NCBI RefSeq assembly: GCF_000496755.2
Contig: NZ_AYKS02000092.1
Location: 11,304-75,303 of the forward strand
Length of the DNA stretch: 64,000 bases
DNA from: Serratia sp. DD3
GTDB lineage: Bacteria; Pseudomonadota; Gammaproteobacteria; Enterobacterales; Enterobacteriaceae
Reading direction: 5' to 3'
The notes beneath the pieces were generated by a model. It was not told where the DNA came from. It did not search any database and saw nothing but the letters and a program-made list of their open reading frames with translations. The position numbers and the translations under genes were made by a program. Shown piece by piece: positions 38,380 to 46,883 of this stretch; the first letter of the stretch is position 1, and each line of letters starts with the position of its first letter.

Positions 38380-39146
38380 TGATGCGTTACGGGTTTCCAC
38401 TGCTGATGGCGTTAACGGCTATGCTATTACAAGCTAAGCTGTTACAAGCCAAGCCGCTACAGGCCGAGACGTTCAAGGATTACCATGCTGTGTACCGCAT
38501 CCTGCCTGTACGGGGGGAAAAACCAATCGGCGAACACCGCGTCACTCAACGTTGGGATCAGCAACATAGCCGTTATGTGCAACAAGCCAGCATTGCATTT
38601 TCCTGGAGAGTATTGCTCAACACACATCATTACCGCTATCAGGATGAGGTGTTCTACGGGGTGGATAACAGCCTGAGCTACCGTATATCTGAGGACAATG
38701 ATGGCAACACACGCACGGTGAAAGGCGAGATGCCGGCGAAGGCAGCGGGACTGACGCTAAATATTGCCGATCAGCAGGGAAACCGGCAGAAAAGTATCGA
38801 TAAAACACAATTTGAGTACACACTATTCTCATTGCGTTTTCCGATCCCCTGCCATTCAACACTCGTGGGCACCGAACGCAGTGAGCAAGTGCTGGTGCCC
38901 ATCAGTGGCGATATCGTCTTGACTCAGAGTCGTTATGTCAGCATGACCGACCTTCACCTACCAGGGATAGCGAAACCGTTTAATGATCTGTGCCTGATAG
39001 AAACGACCGACAGCAGCACAGGGATAAGCCGACATTCATGGATCAATCGCGATGGCTATCTGGTGTACGAAATTTCTGCCGATTACCGCCTGTTACTGGT
39101 CGAAGAGGCTTCTAATTTACCGTCAAATTATCGGGGAAAACCATGA
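38379..39146 (+). CDS. Secreted protein of unknown function (periplasmic)
   Basis: 255 residues from the first of two adjacent ATGs; GAGGAG 8 nt upstream, start overlapping the previous stop (TAATG). A signal peptide is followed by an odd threefold short repeat, LLQAKLLQAKPLQAE, encoded by imperfect 15-bp repeats. The mature part looks mostly beta-stranded (YHAVYRILPVRGEKPIGEHR, YRYQDEVFYGVDNSLSYRIS). Two Cys (PIPCHS, NDLCLIE) may form a disulfide. I do not recognise the family; the layout resembles periplasmic DUF3108-type lipid-binding proteins only loosely. It ends with a 4-bp overlap to the ABC ATPase gene, which suggests a part in export. Confidence 0.75.
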   Translation: MMRYGFPLLMALTAMLLQAKLLQAKPLQAETFKDYHAVYRILPVRGEKPIGEHRVTQRWDQQHSRYVQQASIAFSWRVLLNTHHYRYQDEVFYGVDNSLSYRISEDNDGNTRTVKGEMPAKAAGLTLNIADQQGNRQKSIDKTQFEYTLFSLRFPIPCHSTLVGTERSEQVLVPISGDIVLTQSRYVSMTDLHLPGIAKPFNDLCLIETTDSSTGISRHSWINRDGYLVYEISADYRLLLVEEASNLPSNYRGKP

Positions 39147-39856
39147 CCACCCTACAAACTGCACAACCGTTACCTGTTGTGTCGATGCAACAGGCCAGCA
39201 AAAAATTCGGTAAAGGCACGGGTGCCATAGTGGCACTGGGATCAATCACCACCGAAATTCATGATGGTGAATTTATCGCGCTGTGTGGGCCTTCCGGTAG
39301 CGGTAAAAGTACGCTGTTGAATCTGATGGCTGGGATTGATTACCCCACCAGCGGCCATGTCTATCTGCTGGGTAACGATCTTTCCATGCTTAATGACAAG
39401 CAAACTGCACGCTTGCGGGCAGACGCCATTGGTTTTGTCTTTCAATTCTTTAACCTACTGCCAGTGCTAAGCGTATTTGACAACGTTTATTATCCGCTGA
39501 TGCTCAACGGCTTTAGCCGCCGAGTCGCACAAGGCCAAGTGATGGATATGCTTGAGAAAGTAGGGTTGGCGGCACATTACAAACGCACACCAGGCGAACT
39601 TTCCGGTGGGCAACAACAACGCGTGGCGATTGCCCGTGCACTGGTGAAACGCCCACGGCTGATCGTCGCCGATGAACCCACCGGCAATCTGGATACCCGC
39701 ACTGGGCAAGAGATCATCGATCTTCTGCTCACCATGAATCAAGAACTGAAAACAACATTTGTTATTTCCACCCATTCATTATCGTTGCGCGATCAGGCCA
39801 AACGGGTGTTGGAAATCAGGGATGGGGAGTTGGAAAATGATTTTCTTACCGCTTAA
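39143..39856 (+). CDS. ABC transporter ATP-binding protein, LolD/MacB type
   Basis: 237 residues, one nucleotide-binding domain. Walker A is GPSGSGKST, the Q-loop region [18 protein letters not shown], signature [15 protein letters not shown], Walker [13 protein letters not shown], and H-loop ISTHS. QFFNLLPxLxxxxNVxxP and [10 protein letters not shown] are hallmarks of the LolD/MacB/FtsE group, whose partners are FtsX-like mechanotransmission permeases rather than classical channels. The matching permease is two genes downstream. Overlaps the preceding gene by 4 bp and the following one by 20 bp. Confidence 0.93.
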   Translation: MTTLQTAQPLPVVSMQQASKKFGKGTGAIVALGSITTEIHDGEFIALCGPSGSGKSTLLNLMAGIDYPTSGHVYLLGNDLSMLNDKQTARLRADAIGFVFQFFNLLPVLSVFDNVYYPLMLNGFSRRVAQGQVMDMLEKVGLAAHYKRTPGELSGGQQQRVAIARALVKRPRLIVADEPTGNLDTRTGQEIIDLLLTMNQELKTTFVISTHSLSLRDQAKRVLEIRDGELENDFLTA

Positions 39857-40532
39857 ACGTTATGCCGTCGCTATATTGCTATTGACCAGCGGCCTTTCAC
39901 AGGCTAGCAACTCACAAGCTAACAATGTAGCCCAACCGCAACAGGGTGTGCACAACAACACGCGTTTACAGATGATCCTGGGGGTTAATGCTCAAGCCTC
40001 AATGGACTCATTAACCAACGCCGCCAGTCAGTTACAAATGCTGTATCAACAGCACCCAGATTACCGCATGGCCAAAATGTTCTCTGGCTATGCACAGCTG
40101 TTTATGGCTAAGGATTTCCTGCTCAAGAAGAACTATATGCGTGCAGCAGAAAGCTCAAAACTGGGTTTTTTCTACATTGATGAAGCAGCAGAAACGGATG
40201 AAAATGACTGGCAGATGCGCTACCTGCGGGCCAGGATGGATGCCTTTGTTCCTGCATCCAATGGCCGCTGCGTTGTGGCATTGCAAGATCTGAACTTTTT
40301 ACAACAGAATCCAGCCGTACCGGCCGATTTGAAACCGATGATATTGCTGATGTCGGCGAACGCGCTAACCGATTGCCAACGCGAAAGCGATGCCAAAGCC
40401 GCATTGGCATCACTGGCTCAACTGGGTGAAGAAGGGAAACGCCTCGCTACTCTTAAAGGCCGTGCGGCACCAGCATGGACGCCAGCTGAACTGAAAAACA
40501 TTCTCCAACCCTTGGCGGAGATACCGCTATGA
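39837..40532 (+). CDS. Secreted helical (TPR-like) protein of unknown function
   Basis: 231 residues from ATG 39837 (GGGAG upstream), overlapping the ATPase gene by 20 bp. Signal peptide [20 protein letters not shown], then a low-complexity Asn/Gln linker and an alpha-helical domain with repeated MxxxxxQLQMLYQQHPDYRM-like helices resembling tetratricopeptide repeats. Two Cys (NGRCVVAL, LTDCQRES) may pair. It lies between the ABC ATPase and permease genes, so it is probably a periplasmic accessory of the exporter. Family not recognised. Confidence 0.75.
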   Translation: MIFLPLKRYAVAILLLTSGLSQASNSQANNVAQPQQGVHNNTRLQMILGVNAQASMDSLTNAASQLQMLYQQHPDYRMAKMFSGYAQLFMAKDFLLKKNYMRAAESSKLGFFYIDEAAETDENDWQMRYLRARMDAFVPASNGRCVVALQDLNFLQQNPAVPADLKPMILLMSANALTDCQRESDAKAALASLAQLGEEGKRLATLKGRAAPAWTPAELKNILQPLAEIPL

Positions 40533-41854
40533 TGAATATCTTGTTCTGGATCTCCAACATTATTATTGTTTATGCACTGTTGGTGGTGATAATAACGGCA
40601 ATCCGTAAACCAACGGATATCCGTTACACCTTCCTCAACCTGTTCCGCCAGCGCCGCCGTTCTGGAGTCACGCTGCTGGCTATCACGCTGGGTGGCGTGG
40701 CCGTATTTATCTTCGGTGGCTTTGTCGATTATTCGTTTTGGGCCCTGCGTGAGCAAACCATCCGTACCAACCTCGGTCATATCCAATTGTACGAGAAAGG
40801 GTATCTCAGCAGTGGTGCTAACAATTCGCTGCAGTACACCATCAATAATTACGATGAGGTGAAAAATATTCTGCTGGCCGACCCAGTGATAGCACCGAAG
40901 ATCACCACCATTACCGGTCAACTGGCATTCAGCGGCATCATCTCGCAATACGACAAAGGAACCTCTACTTTCTTTACCGGTGTGGGGATTGAACCACAAA
41001 CCTCCTTGGTGCTGGGCTCTCTCGATAGAATCATTTCGGGTAGCGACCTGTCACGGGTTAGGCCGCAAGAGATTACCATCGGTTCGGGTATCGCCAATGC
41101 CCTCTCTGCAGGCTATGGCGATTGGGTAGATATGTTGGTGGTCAACCCGCAGGGTGGGCAAAATGCCATGTCTTCCCAGGTGAGAGGCGTCTTCCAGTCT
41201 GGTATCAAAGAGTATGACGATACGGCAATCAAAATGCCGCTACAAACTGCCCAGCGCCTGTTGCAGACTGACGGTGTCAGTAAAATCATCATTATGTTGC
41301 AGGACACCGAGCAAACCGAGAGAGTACTGGCGCGCATCAATCAGTTGATCAGCGATAAAAAGCTCAACCTGGAATCGCGCTCTTGGGATGAATTGGCGAT
41401 TTTCTACCATCAGGTGGTTAACCTGTTTGAAGGGATTTTCCTGTTCATCAAATCGATTGTCAGCGTCATTGTAGTGTTCATGATCGGTAATACGCTGATG
41501 ATGAACGTGATTGAACGTACTCGGGAAATTGCGACGTTGCGCGCCTTAGGCCTCAACCAATCCTATATTGGTCGCCTGTTTGTGCTGGAGGGGATCATCA
41601 TCGGCATCATTGGTTCGGTGCTAAGCGTCAGCTTTGGCATATTGATTGCTACACTCATCAATATCAATGGAATACCAATGCCGCCTTCTCCAGGCTACAC
41701 CCAAGGCTATCTGGCTTTTGTGATGTGGGATCAGGATATTAATCTGTTCTGGTTCTCCTGTGCGTTACCGCTGGTAACCGCATTAATCGCATCCATTATC
41801 CCGGCTCGCCGGGCCTCGAAACTGGTGATTGCGGAAGCATTCCGCTTTGTTTAA
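40529..41854 (+). CDS. FtsX-family ABC permease (MacB/LolC/E type)
   Basis: 441 residues. Hydrophobic segments at about 3-25 and 45-70, a large periplasmic domain (about 75-305), then three helices near 310-335, 355-385 and 405-430. The segment ERTREIATLRALGLNQSYIG is the cytoplasmic coupling helix typical of the FtsX/MacB family, and the C-terminus ends IPARRASKLVIAEAFRFV. The extra N-terminal hydrophobic helix is unusual for this family, which normally has four. With the upstream ATPase it should form a homodimeric permease that extracts a lipid-like substrate from the inner membrane or pushes a periplasmic partner. ATGA overlap with the preceding gene. Confidence 0.92.
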   Translation: MMNILFWISNIIIVYALLVVIITAIRKPTDIRYTFLNLFRQRRRSGVTLLAITLGGVAVFIFGGFVDYSFWALREQTIRTNLGHIQLYEKGYLSSGANNSLQYTINNYDEVKNILLADPVIAPKITTITGQLAFSGIISQYDKGTSTFFTGVGIEPQTSLVLGSLDRIISGSDLSRVRPQEITIGSGIANALSAGYGDWVDMLVVNPQGGQNAMSSQVRGVFQSGIKEYDDTAIKMPLQTAQRLLQTDGVSKIIIMLQDTEQTERVLARINQLISDKKLNLESRSWDELAIFYHQVVNLFEGIFLFIKSIVSVIVVFMIGNTLMMNVIERTREIATLRALGLNQSYIGRLFVLEGIIIGIIGSVLSVSFGILIATLININGIPMPPSPGYTQGYLAFVMWDQDINLFWFSCALPLVTALIASIIPARRASKLVIAEAFRFV

Positions 41855-41874
41855 TACCCTCAGGGAGAAAAGAG

Positions 41875-42627
41875 ATGTCAAAAGGACAAACTGTACTCAT
41901 TACTGGCGCTGGCCGTGGCATTGGCATGGCTATCGCTGAAAAGCTGGCACAAGAGGGCTACGATCTGATCCTCAACTACCGCAAAGATCAAGGAAAAAGT
42001 GCCGCCAACCTGCAACGTTTTGTAGCAGCAGAAACCAGGGTCAAGGTGACATTGGCTAAAGCGGATATCGCCGAACCACGTGATATCAGTGAAATGATGA
42101 AAAAGCTGCGCCAAGAGGGTATCGAGCGGATCGATCACCTCGTGCTGAATGCCGCCGCTGCGCCGTTCAAACCCTTTATGGAGATGACACGCAATGACTG
42201 GAAACTGTTGCTCAATACCAACTTGATTGGCAACACCGCCTGCGTCCAGGAAATAGTGCCGATGATGACTGAAGGCGGCACAATTTGTGCAATTTCTAGT
42301 CTGGGTAGCCGGCGCGTATTACCAAATTACCCGCTCGGCATTGCTAAATCAGCGTTGGAAAACCTGGTGAGCTACCTGGAAATAGAACTGTATGACCGCA
42401 AGATCCGAGTCAACGGTATCTGCGCTGGGATGGTGAATACCGATATGATGCCGTTCTTGAAAGAGCTGTGGCCAGAGATGTTCGAGCGCTACGAAAGTAA
42501 ACCACGTCGTTGGCTGGTGGAGCCGGAAGAAGTGGCCAACATCACTGCTTTTTTGGTCTCTGACCAGTCAAGCGCGATACGTGGTGCCACCCTGATGGCC
42601 GATCTTGGCATGACACTTGAACCCTAA
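41875..42627 (+). CDS. FabL-like enoyl-ACP reductase (SDR) with shortened active-site spacing
   Basis: 250 residues of SDR fold, NADPH motif TGAGRGIG. Compared from memory with Bacillus FabL, the shared string SSLGSxRxLxNYxxxGxxKxALExLxxYLxxEL, RVNGICAGMVNTD, and IRGATLMADLG point to the FabL branch of enoyl reductases rather than FabG. FabL and FabI space Tyr and Lys as Y(x)6K; here NYPLGIAK gives Tyr152 and Lys158, that is Y(x)5K, one residue shorter. It would saturate the 2-enoyl chain and complete a KR-DH-ER reduction cycle, but a ketoreductase role cannot be excluded. It begins 20 bp after the permease gene. Confidence 0.75.
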   Translation: MSKGQTVLITGAGRGIGMAIAEKLAQEGYDLILNYRKDQGKSAANLQRFVAAETRVKVTLAKADIAEPRDISEMMKKLRQEGIERIDHLVLNAAAAPFKPFMEMTRNDWKLLLNTNLIGNTACVQEIVPMMTEGGTICAISSLGSRRVLPNYPLGIAKSALENLVSYLEIELYDRKIRVNGICAGMVNTDMMPFLKELWPEMFERYESKPRRWLVEPEEVANITAFLVSDQSSAIRGATLMADLGMTLEP

Positions 42628-42651
42628 GTATTATCAATAAGGATTATAACG

Positions 42652-43479
42652 ATGAAACGTCAACTCGCTGGATGCCTAATACTTTTGGGCCTTTCAGGTC
42701 TAGCTCAAGCAGCAGAACAAGTGCCGAGTTCACTTGAACGTGACCAATTGAACAACCTGACTCAGGAAGATCAGCGTGCGCGCGAAATTATCCGCCGCGC
42801 CGATCGTGTGCGCGCACCGGATCAACCTTTCCGTTACACCTTAACCCTGCTCGAACATAAAGGAGGGCGTGACGTGACAGAGAACCAGCAGGTGCTGGAT
42901 GTCTCCATGCGTTTCTACAAACCTTCTGAGCGGGTAGAGAAAGGGGATGCACGAGCACTGGTACGCTTTGTCTCTCCAGTGCGCGACAAAGGCAAAGCCT
43001 TGCTCTCCGACCTGGACAAAATGTGGTATTTCTCCCCTGATCTACGGCGTCCGATCCCTATCTCACGCCAACAGCGCCTGATGGGCCAGGTCTCTAACGG
43101 TGACGTGGTGGCCGCTGACTTCGATTATTCCTATATCTCCAAGTTGGTGGGTGAGGAAGCCTGTGGGGAGAAAACCTGTTACAAACTTTCATTGCAACGC
43201 CGCTGGCCCCATGTCACCTACCCGGCCATCACTTATTGGGTAGATAAAGAGACTGGCTTCCCCAACCGGGCCGATTTTCTTTCTGCCGATGGCGTCTTGC
43301 TCAAGCGTTCCTATTATCGCGATTTTCAGCAGGTGCTGGGCAAAATGCGGCCAACGACTATCGTCGTAGAGGATGCTCTGCAAAAAGGTAACTACACGAC
43401 CATGCGTTATAGCGACGTCCGTTTGGAATCGTTGCCGGAAAGTTACTTCCAGAAAGAGTATCTGATGAGACTGAATTAA
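42652..43479 (+). CDS. LolA-like outer-membrane lipoprotein-sorting family protein
   Basis: 275 residues with a Sec signal peptide (MKRQLAGCLILLGLSGLAQA). The mature protein is of the LolA-like 'outer membrane lipoprotein-sorting protein' family: SMRFYKPSERVEKGDARALV, the KMWYFSPDLRRPIPISRQQR segment and DFDYSYISKLVGEE are its usual landmarks. This fold is an open barrel that shields a lipid tail while crossing the periplasm. With the FtsX-type ABC pair it makes a Lol-like route to the outer membrane. A disulfide pair is likely in ACGEKTCYKL. Confidence 0.88.
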   Translation: MKRQLAGCLILLGLSGLAQAAEQVPSSLERDQLNNLTQEDQRAREIIRRADRVRAPDQPFRYTLTLLEHKGGRDVTENQQVLDVSMRFYKPSERVEKGDARALVRFVSPVRDKGKALLSDLDKMWYFSPDLRRPIPISRQQRLMGQVSNGDVVAADFDYSYISKLVGEEACGEKTCYKLSLQRRWPHVTYPAITYWVDKETGFPNRADFLSADGVLLKRSYYRDFQQVLGKMRPTTIVVEDALQKGNYTTMRYSDVRLESLPESYFQKEYLMRLN

Positions 43480-44879
43480 TGATGGCGACTAACTGGCTTT
43501 CCGTTACCGGTATGCTGTTGTTAGCTGGCACCTACAGTGATGCCAGTTGGGCAGTTGATTGCCAGCTACAACGTGGTTATGCGGGTATTGAGGGGGTTTC
43601 CTCCCATACCTCTGCCTCGTTGTGGCAGTTCGACAGTCCGGCGTTTCGTAATAACACCGCTGCCAACCTGTACCTTTCCAGTGTCGGGCTCTGTAAATTG
43701 ACTGACACCTTCAGCGTCAAGGCGCAAGCCAGTGGGCAATATGTTGCCCATGCCCGTCAGCCGGGAACTCTGGAGGATAAACGCCGTCAAGGGTTTGGCG
43801 TTATCAACGAGGTGGTCGGCAGCTGGAAAGCCAGTGACAGTTGGTACATCGATGCCGGTAAGATACGCAAAACCAGCGGCTATCTGTTCTCTGTTGCTCC
43901 CCTTGATTTATCGCGCAATATCATTGGCAACATACGTAACGTCCGTATCTTCGGCCTAGCGGATCGTTGGCGTAATTTTTATGATGAAGGCGCTTATGGT
44001 GTCAGCAATTCATTGTATCGCAATGAAGGCACCTACACACTGGCGGCCTTTCCGCGCTTGAAGCGTAACACTCAGCGCCAGGAAGCTGCCTCTGAATGGG
44101 ATCCGCTGCAGCGGACCAACAGCACCGACAGATATTATGCCAGCTATACCGCCACCGGGTTGAAAACCTTCAACCCGACCATATCCGTACTTGTTGGCAA
44201 CCAGAAAACGCTGGCAATCGGCACCAGCGGCAACCTGACAGATAAGCTGATCCTCAGTGTTGAAGGGTCGGTTTCTCATGGGCAGACCTGGCGTCATCTG
44301 GACACCGCATCAGCACGTGCCATACGTGAGTATCGTTCTGTACAAGTGCCATACAAAATGCGCTCTGACGGTGCTCAAGCAGACATCGGTGCTGGTTTAC
44401 GTTACACCAGCGACGATCAAACCGAATACGGCGCGGAATATTACGGCCAGAGTCAAGGCTACAGCCGCAGTGAGTGGAAGGATAACTTCGATACTATCCG
44501 TTTCGTTAATGGCGGTTATGCCAATCCACTACCGCCAGAGATTGCCGCACTTTATCGCGCATCCTATCAACTTTACTCCCGCATGATGGCGGCAGAAACC
44601 GACAATGTTGCCCGTGGTGGAAATCTGCTCGGAAAGCACTATGTCACACTTTATATCCGCACCAATAAAGGACAGGTTGGCAATATCGACTGGTCAGTCT
44701 CTGGCATGGCCAATCTGGCGGATGGTAGTAATATGCTGAATCTGCATTTAAGCACGCCGTTAAAAAACAGTATTGAGGTTTATACCGGTGTTGCAGCCAG
44801 TTTCGGCAGCAAGGACAGTGAATTTGGCACCTTCGGAGAAAAAGGAAATATCTATGCAGGTATACGAATCAATTGGTGA
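43479..44879 (+). CDS. Predicted outer-membrane beta-barrel protein
   Basis: 466 residues with a signal peptide (MMATNWLSVTGMLLLAGTYS, cut near SWA). The rest is rich in alternating amphipathic strands and aromatic girdle residues, and ends with an aromatic residue (GIRINW), the standard C-terminal signal for BAM-dependent insertion. One Cys pair near the N-terminus (DCQLQ and GLCKL). It resembles DUF1302-like barrels often found with LolA-like proteins and FtsX permeases, but family assignment is uncertain. It starts one base inside the preceding stop codon and overlaps the malonyltransferase gene by 26 bp. Probably the outer-membrane exit or acceptor of the product. Confidence 0.8.
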   Translation: MMATNWLSVTGMLLLAGTYSDASWAVDCQLQRGYAGIEGVSSHTSASLWQFDSPAFRNNTAANLYLSSVGLCKLTDTFSVKAQASGQYVAHARQPGTLEDKRRQGFGVINEVVGSWKASDSWYIDAGKIRKTSGYLFSVAPLDLSRNIIGNIRNVRIFGLADRWRNFYDEGAYGVSNSLYRNEGTYTLAAFPRLKRNTQRQEAASEWDPLQRTNSTDRYYASYTATGLKTFNPTISVLVGNQKTLAIGTSGNLTDKLILSVEGSVSHGQTWRHLDTASARAIREYRSVQVPYKMRSDGAQADIGAGLRYTSDDQTEYGAEYYGQSQGYSRSEWKDNFDTIRFVNGGYANPLPPEIAALYRASYQLYSRMMAAETDNVARGGNLLGKHYVTLYIRTNKGQVGNIDWSVSGMANLADGSNMLNLHLSTPLKNSIEVYTGVAASFGSKDSEFGTFGEKGNIYAGIRINW

Positions 44880-45849
44880 TACAGACATCACCACTAATAT
44901 GGCCCAAGGTTGGATGATGATCTTCCCTGGCCAGGGCTCCCCAGTCATCGGCATGGGCAGCGATGTTTGCGACATCTCAGCCGGTACCAGAGCAGTATGG
45001 GACTGTGCCAGCGATGTTTCTGGGCTGGACGTGCGCAAGCTGTGTCAGAAAGGGCCGATGACGCGTCTGACTAAAACCGTTTACCAACAGTTGGCTGTCA
45101 CTACTGTTAACACAGCGATGTTGACATCGTTACGTGAGCGTGAACCGGTGTTAGAAACTGGCTATGCTGGGCACAGTGCCGGGGAATACACCGCTCTCTA
45201 TGCTGCTGGAGTGATGGATTTGGAAACGCTATTCCGTGCTATTACGTTACGCGCAAGCATCATGCAAAATCTGGCCGAACAGCGCAAAGGGGCGATGTAT
45301 GTGGTCAAACCTTACAGCTATAAGGCACTATGCGAGCATATTGACAATCTGGATCTGTGGGATGTATTGAATGTATCCTGCGATAATGGGCGGCAACAGC
45401 AAGTGGTTGGTGGTGAACTGACAGCGGTAAAGACGCTGATCAACCATCTCACGCGTAGCGGGGTGAATACTATCAAGCTAGGCGTCAATGGTGCCTGGCA
45501 TACGCCGTTGATGAGTGAAGGGGTAACTCAGATGCGTGAGGCATTGGCTAGCCTGCCCTTCTCTTCACCCACCCGCCCAGTGATCATGAACTATAGCGCT
45601 AAAGTGGAAAATGACGTGGCCCAGATCAAAGAAAACCTGGCGCTGCATCTTACCCATACTGTACGTTGGCGTGAAAGCATGGATCAGTGGGCACAAATGG
45701 GGTACTGCCGCTATCTGGAGATCAGTAATAAGAAAACCCTCAGCCATCTGCTCGCAGAGCATTATGGCTCTCGCGAGGATTATAACATCCAGCACTATTA
45801 CCATATTGTGGGCAGTCAACTCCAGCAAGCGGGGTTAAGGGCCGCATGA
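44854..45849 (+). CDS. ACP S-malonyltransferase (FabD-like)
   Basis: 331 residues from ATG 44854; AAGGAAA 7 nt upstream, inside the end of the barrel gene. Full catalytic set of a malonyl-CoA:ACP transferase: oxyanion-hole FPGQGSPV, nucleophile Ser108 in AGHSAGEYTALYAA, Arg133 in ITLRASIMQ (binds the malonyl carboxylate) and His216 in NGAWHTPLM. The Arg suggests malonyl rather than neutral acyl substrate. It would load the locus carrier protein and lets the pathway run apart from housekeeping FabD. Its place among the export genes rather than next to the KS is notable. Confidence 0.92.
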   Translation: MQVYESIGDTDITTNMAQGWMMIFPGQGSPVIGMGSDVCDISAGTRAVWDCASDVSGLDVRKLCQKGPMTRLTKTVYQQLAVTTVNTAMLTSLREREPVLETGYAGHSAGEYTALYAAGVMDLETLFRAITLRASIMQNLAEQRKGAMYVVKPYSYKALCEHIDNLDLWDVLNVSCDNGRQQQVVGGELTAVKTLINHLTRSGVNTIKLGVNGAWHTPLMSEGVTQMREALASLPFSSPTRPVIMNYSAKVENDVAQIKENLALHLTHTVRWRESMDQWAQMGYCRYLEISNKKTLSHLLAEHYGSREDYNIQHYYHIVGSQLQQAGLRAA

Positions 45850-46883
45850 TCCCAAGATTTGCTCCTTTTAGTAAAAAATACCTACGGGTAGCGATAATAC
45901 CTGTGGTGCTGACCTCCAGCATTCTGACTTCGTCATTGATTCGCAATGCGATTGACATCACCTTGCTGGAGATTATCACCGGGTTAAGCGCGATTTGTCT
46001 GTCCATCGTCTGGACCATGATGCGCGATGGCCGGGGCTATTGGGCATATAGCATATTTACCGCACGGGCTTTCGAAAGCCCGGAAGTGCTGGCGGGCTAT
46101 ACACAGCGTAATATCGAGGGGATGGCTAAATTACTATACCGACCTTTTTGGGCTTCTCTGGTGACCCTGAGCTTGGTGGTCGCGTTAAGCTGCCTGATTT
46201 GGCTGGGCGGTGCAGACTGGCGCTATACCTTGATTGCGTTACTTGGCGTTGTGATATTGCCTACCTTGATGCTGATCCAGCTAAATAAATCGATCCCGTT
46301 CAATATCATACTCGCGTTAAACTCCTACAACGATATCAATGCTTATCGCCCCCGGCAACGCAGCCTGCCAGGCTATGTGGCTGAAGATTTGTTATTGAGC
46401 CTGCTGATAAACTTCGCCTTGGTATTTCCCATTGCTCGTAAACCCGCATTTAGCCTAGCCGCTGGCTACTCAGACCCTGCCTTTGTCATCGCGTTTATGA
46501 TCCTCATGGGTATCGTGATACTGTTTATGTTGGCGTTTGCCAGCCGGTCAAGACGTTATGTGCTATTCGGGGAAATATTGAATGGTACGCTAGATACTGA
46601 CACGGCACCGTTTGCTCCCTGGTCATTCACCAGTAAACTGACTCGCTTTAAACGTGCTCTAATCTGGTTGTTGGCTACGCTGTTATGGAGCATCGTGATC
46701 TGTCTGATTTTTGCTGCTTGGCATATCACACCACAATTTATTCCGCTCTATCTCTGCGCACTGTTGCCGCTCCTGGCAGTCTATTGTGTGGAGCGCTATC
46801 AGACTCTATACAGTAATTTCAATGAAGCACTGGAAATGCGTAAACGTCATCTAGCACATGCCAATCCTAAGGCAATAAAATGA
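45846..46883 (+). CDS. Polytopic inner-membrane protein of unknown function
   Basis: 345 residues, 4-bp overlap with the malonyltransferase gene. I count about eight hydrophobic stretches (near 14-34, 38-56, 103-122, 127-146, 183-200, 210-232, 272-294, 297-315). Conserved-looking polar motifs within membranes are not evident; the cytoplasmic tail is basic (EMRKRHLAHANPKAIK). It is the last gene of the locus. Candidate roles are product modification, acyl transfer or export at the inner membrane. I recognise no family. Confidence 0.75.
   Translation: MIPRFAPFSKKYLRVAIIPVVLTSSILTSSLIRNAIDITLLEIITGLSAICLSIVWTMMRDGRGYWAYSIFTARAFESPEVLAGYTQRNIEGMAKLLYRPFWASLVTLSLVVALSCLIWLGGADWRYTLIALLGVVILPTLMLIQLNKSIPFNIILALNSYNDINAYRPRQRSLPGYVAEDLLLSLLINFALVFPIARKPAFSLAAGYSDPAFVIAFMILMGIVILFMLAFASRSRRYVLFGEILNGTLDTDTAPFAPWSFTSKLTRFKRALIWLLATLLWSIVICLIFAAWHITPQFIPLYLCALLPLLAVYCVERYQTLYSNFNEALEMRKRHLAHANPKAIK

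Noticed and set aside
29956..46883. Calling the locus an aryl polyene cluster
   Set aside because: It shares ACP, KS, KR, DH and a LolA-like protein, but lacks the ammonia-lyase/acyl ligase, MMPL exporter, glycosyl/acyltransferase and second dehydratase expected for aryl polyenes, and has ABC/FtsX export, a GcvT-like protein and a likely enoyl reductase instead.
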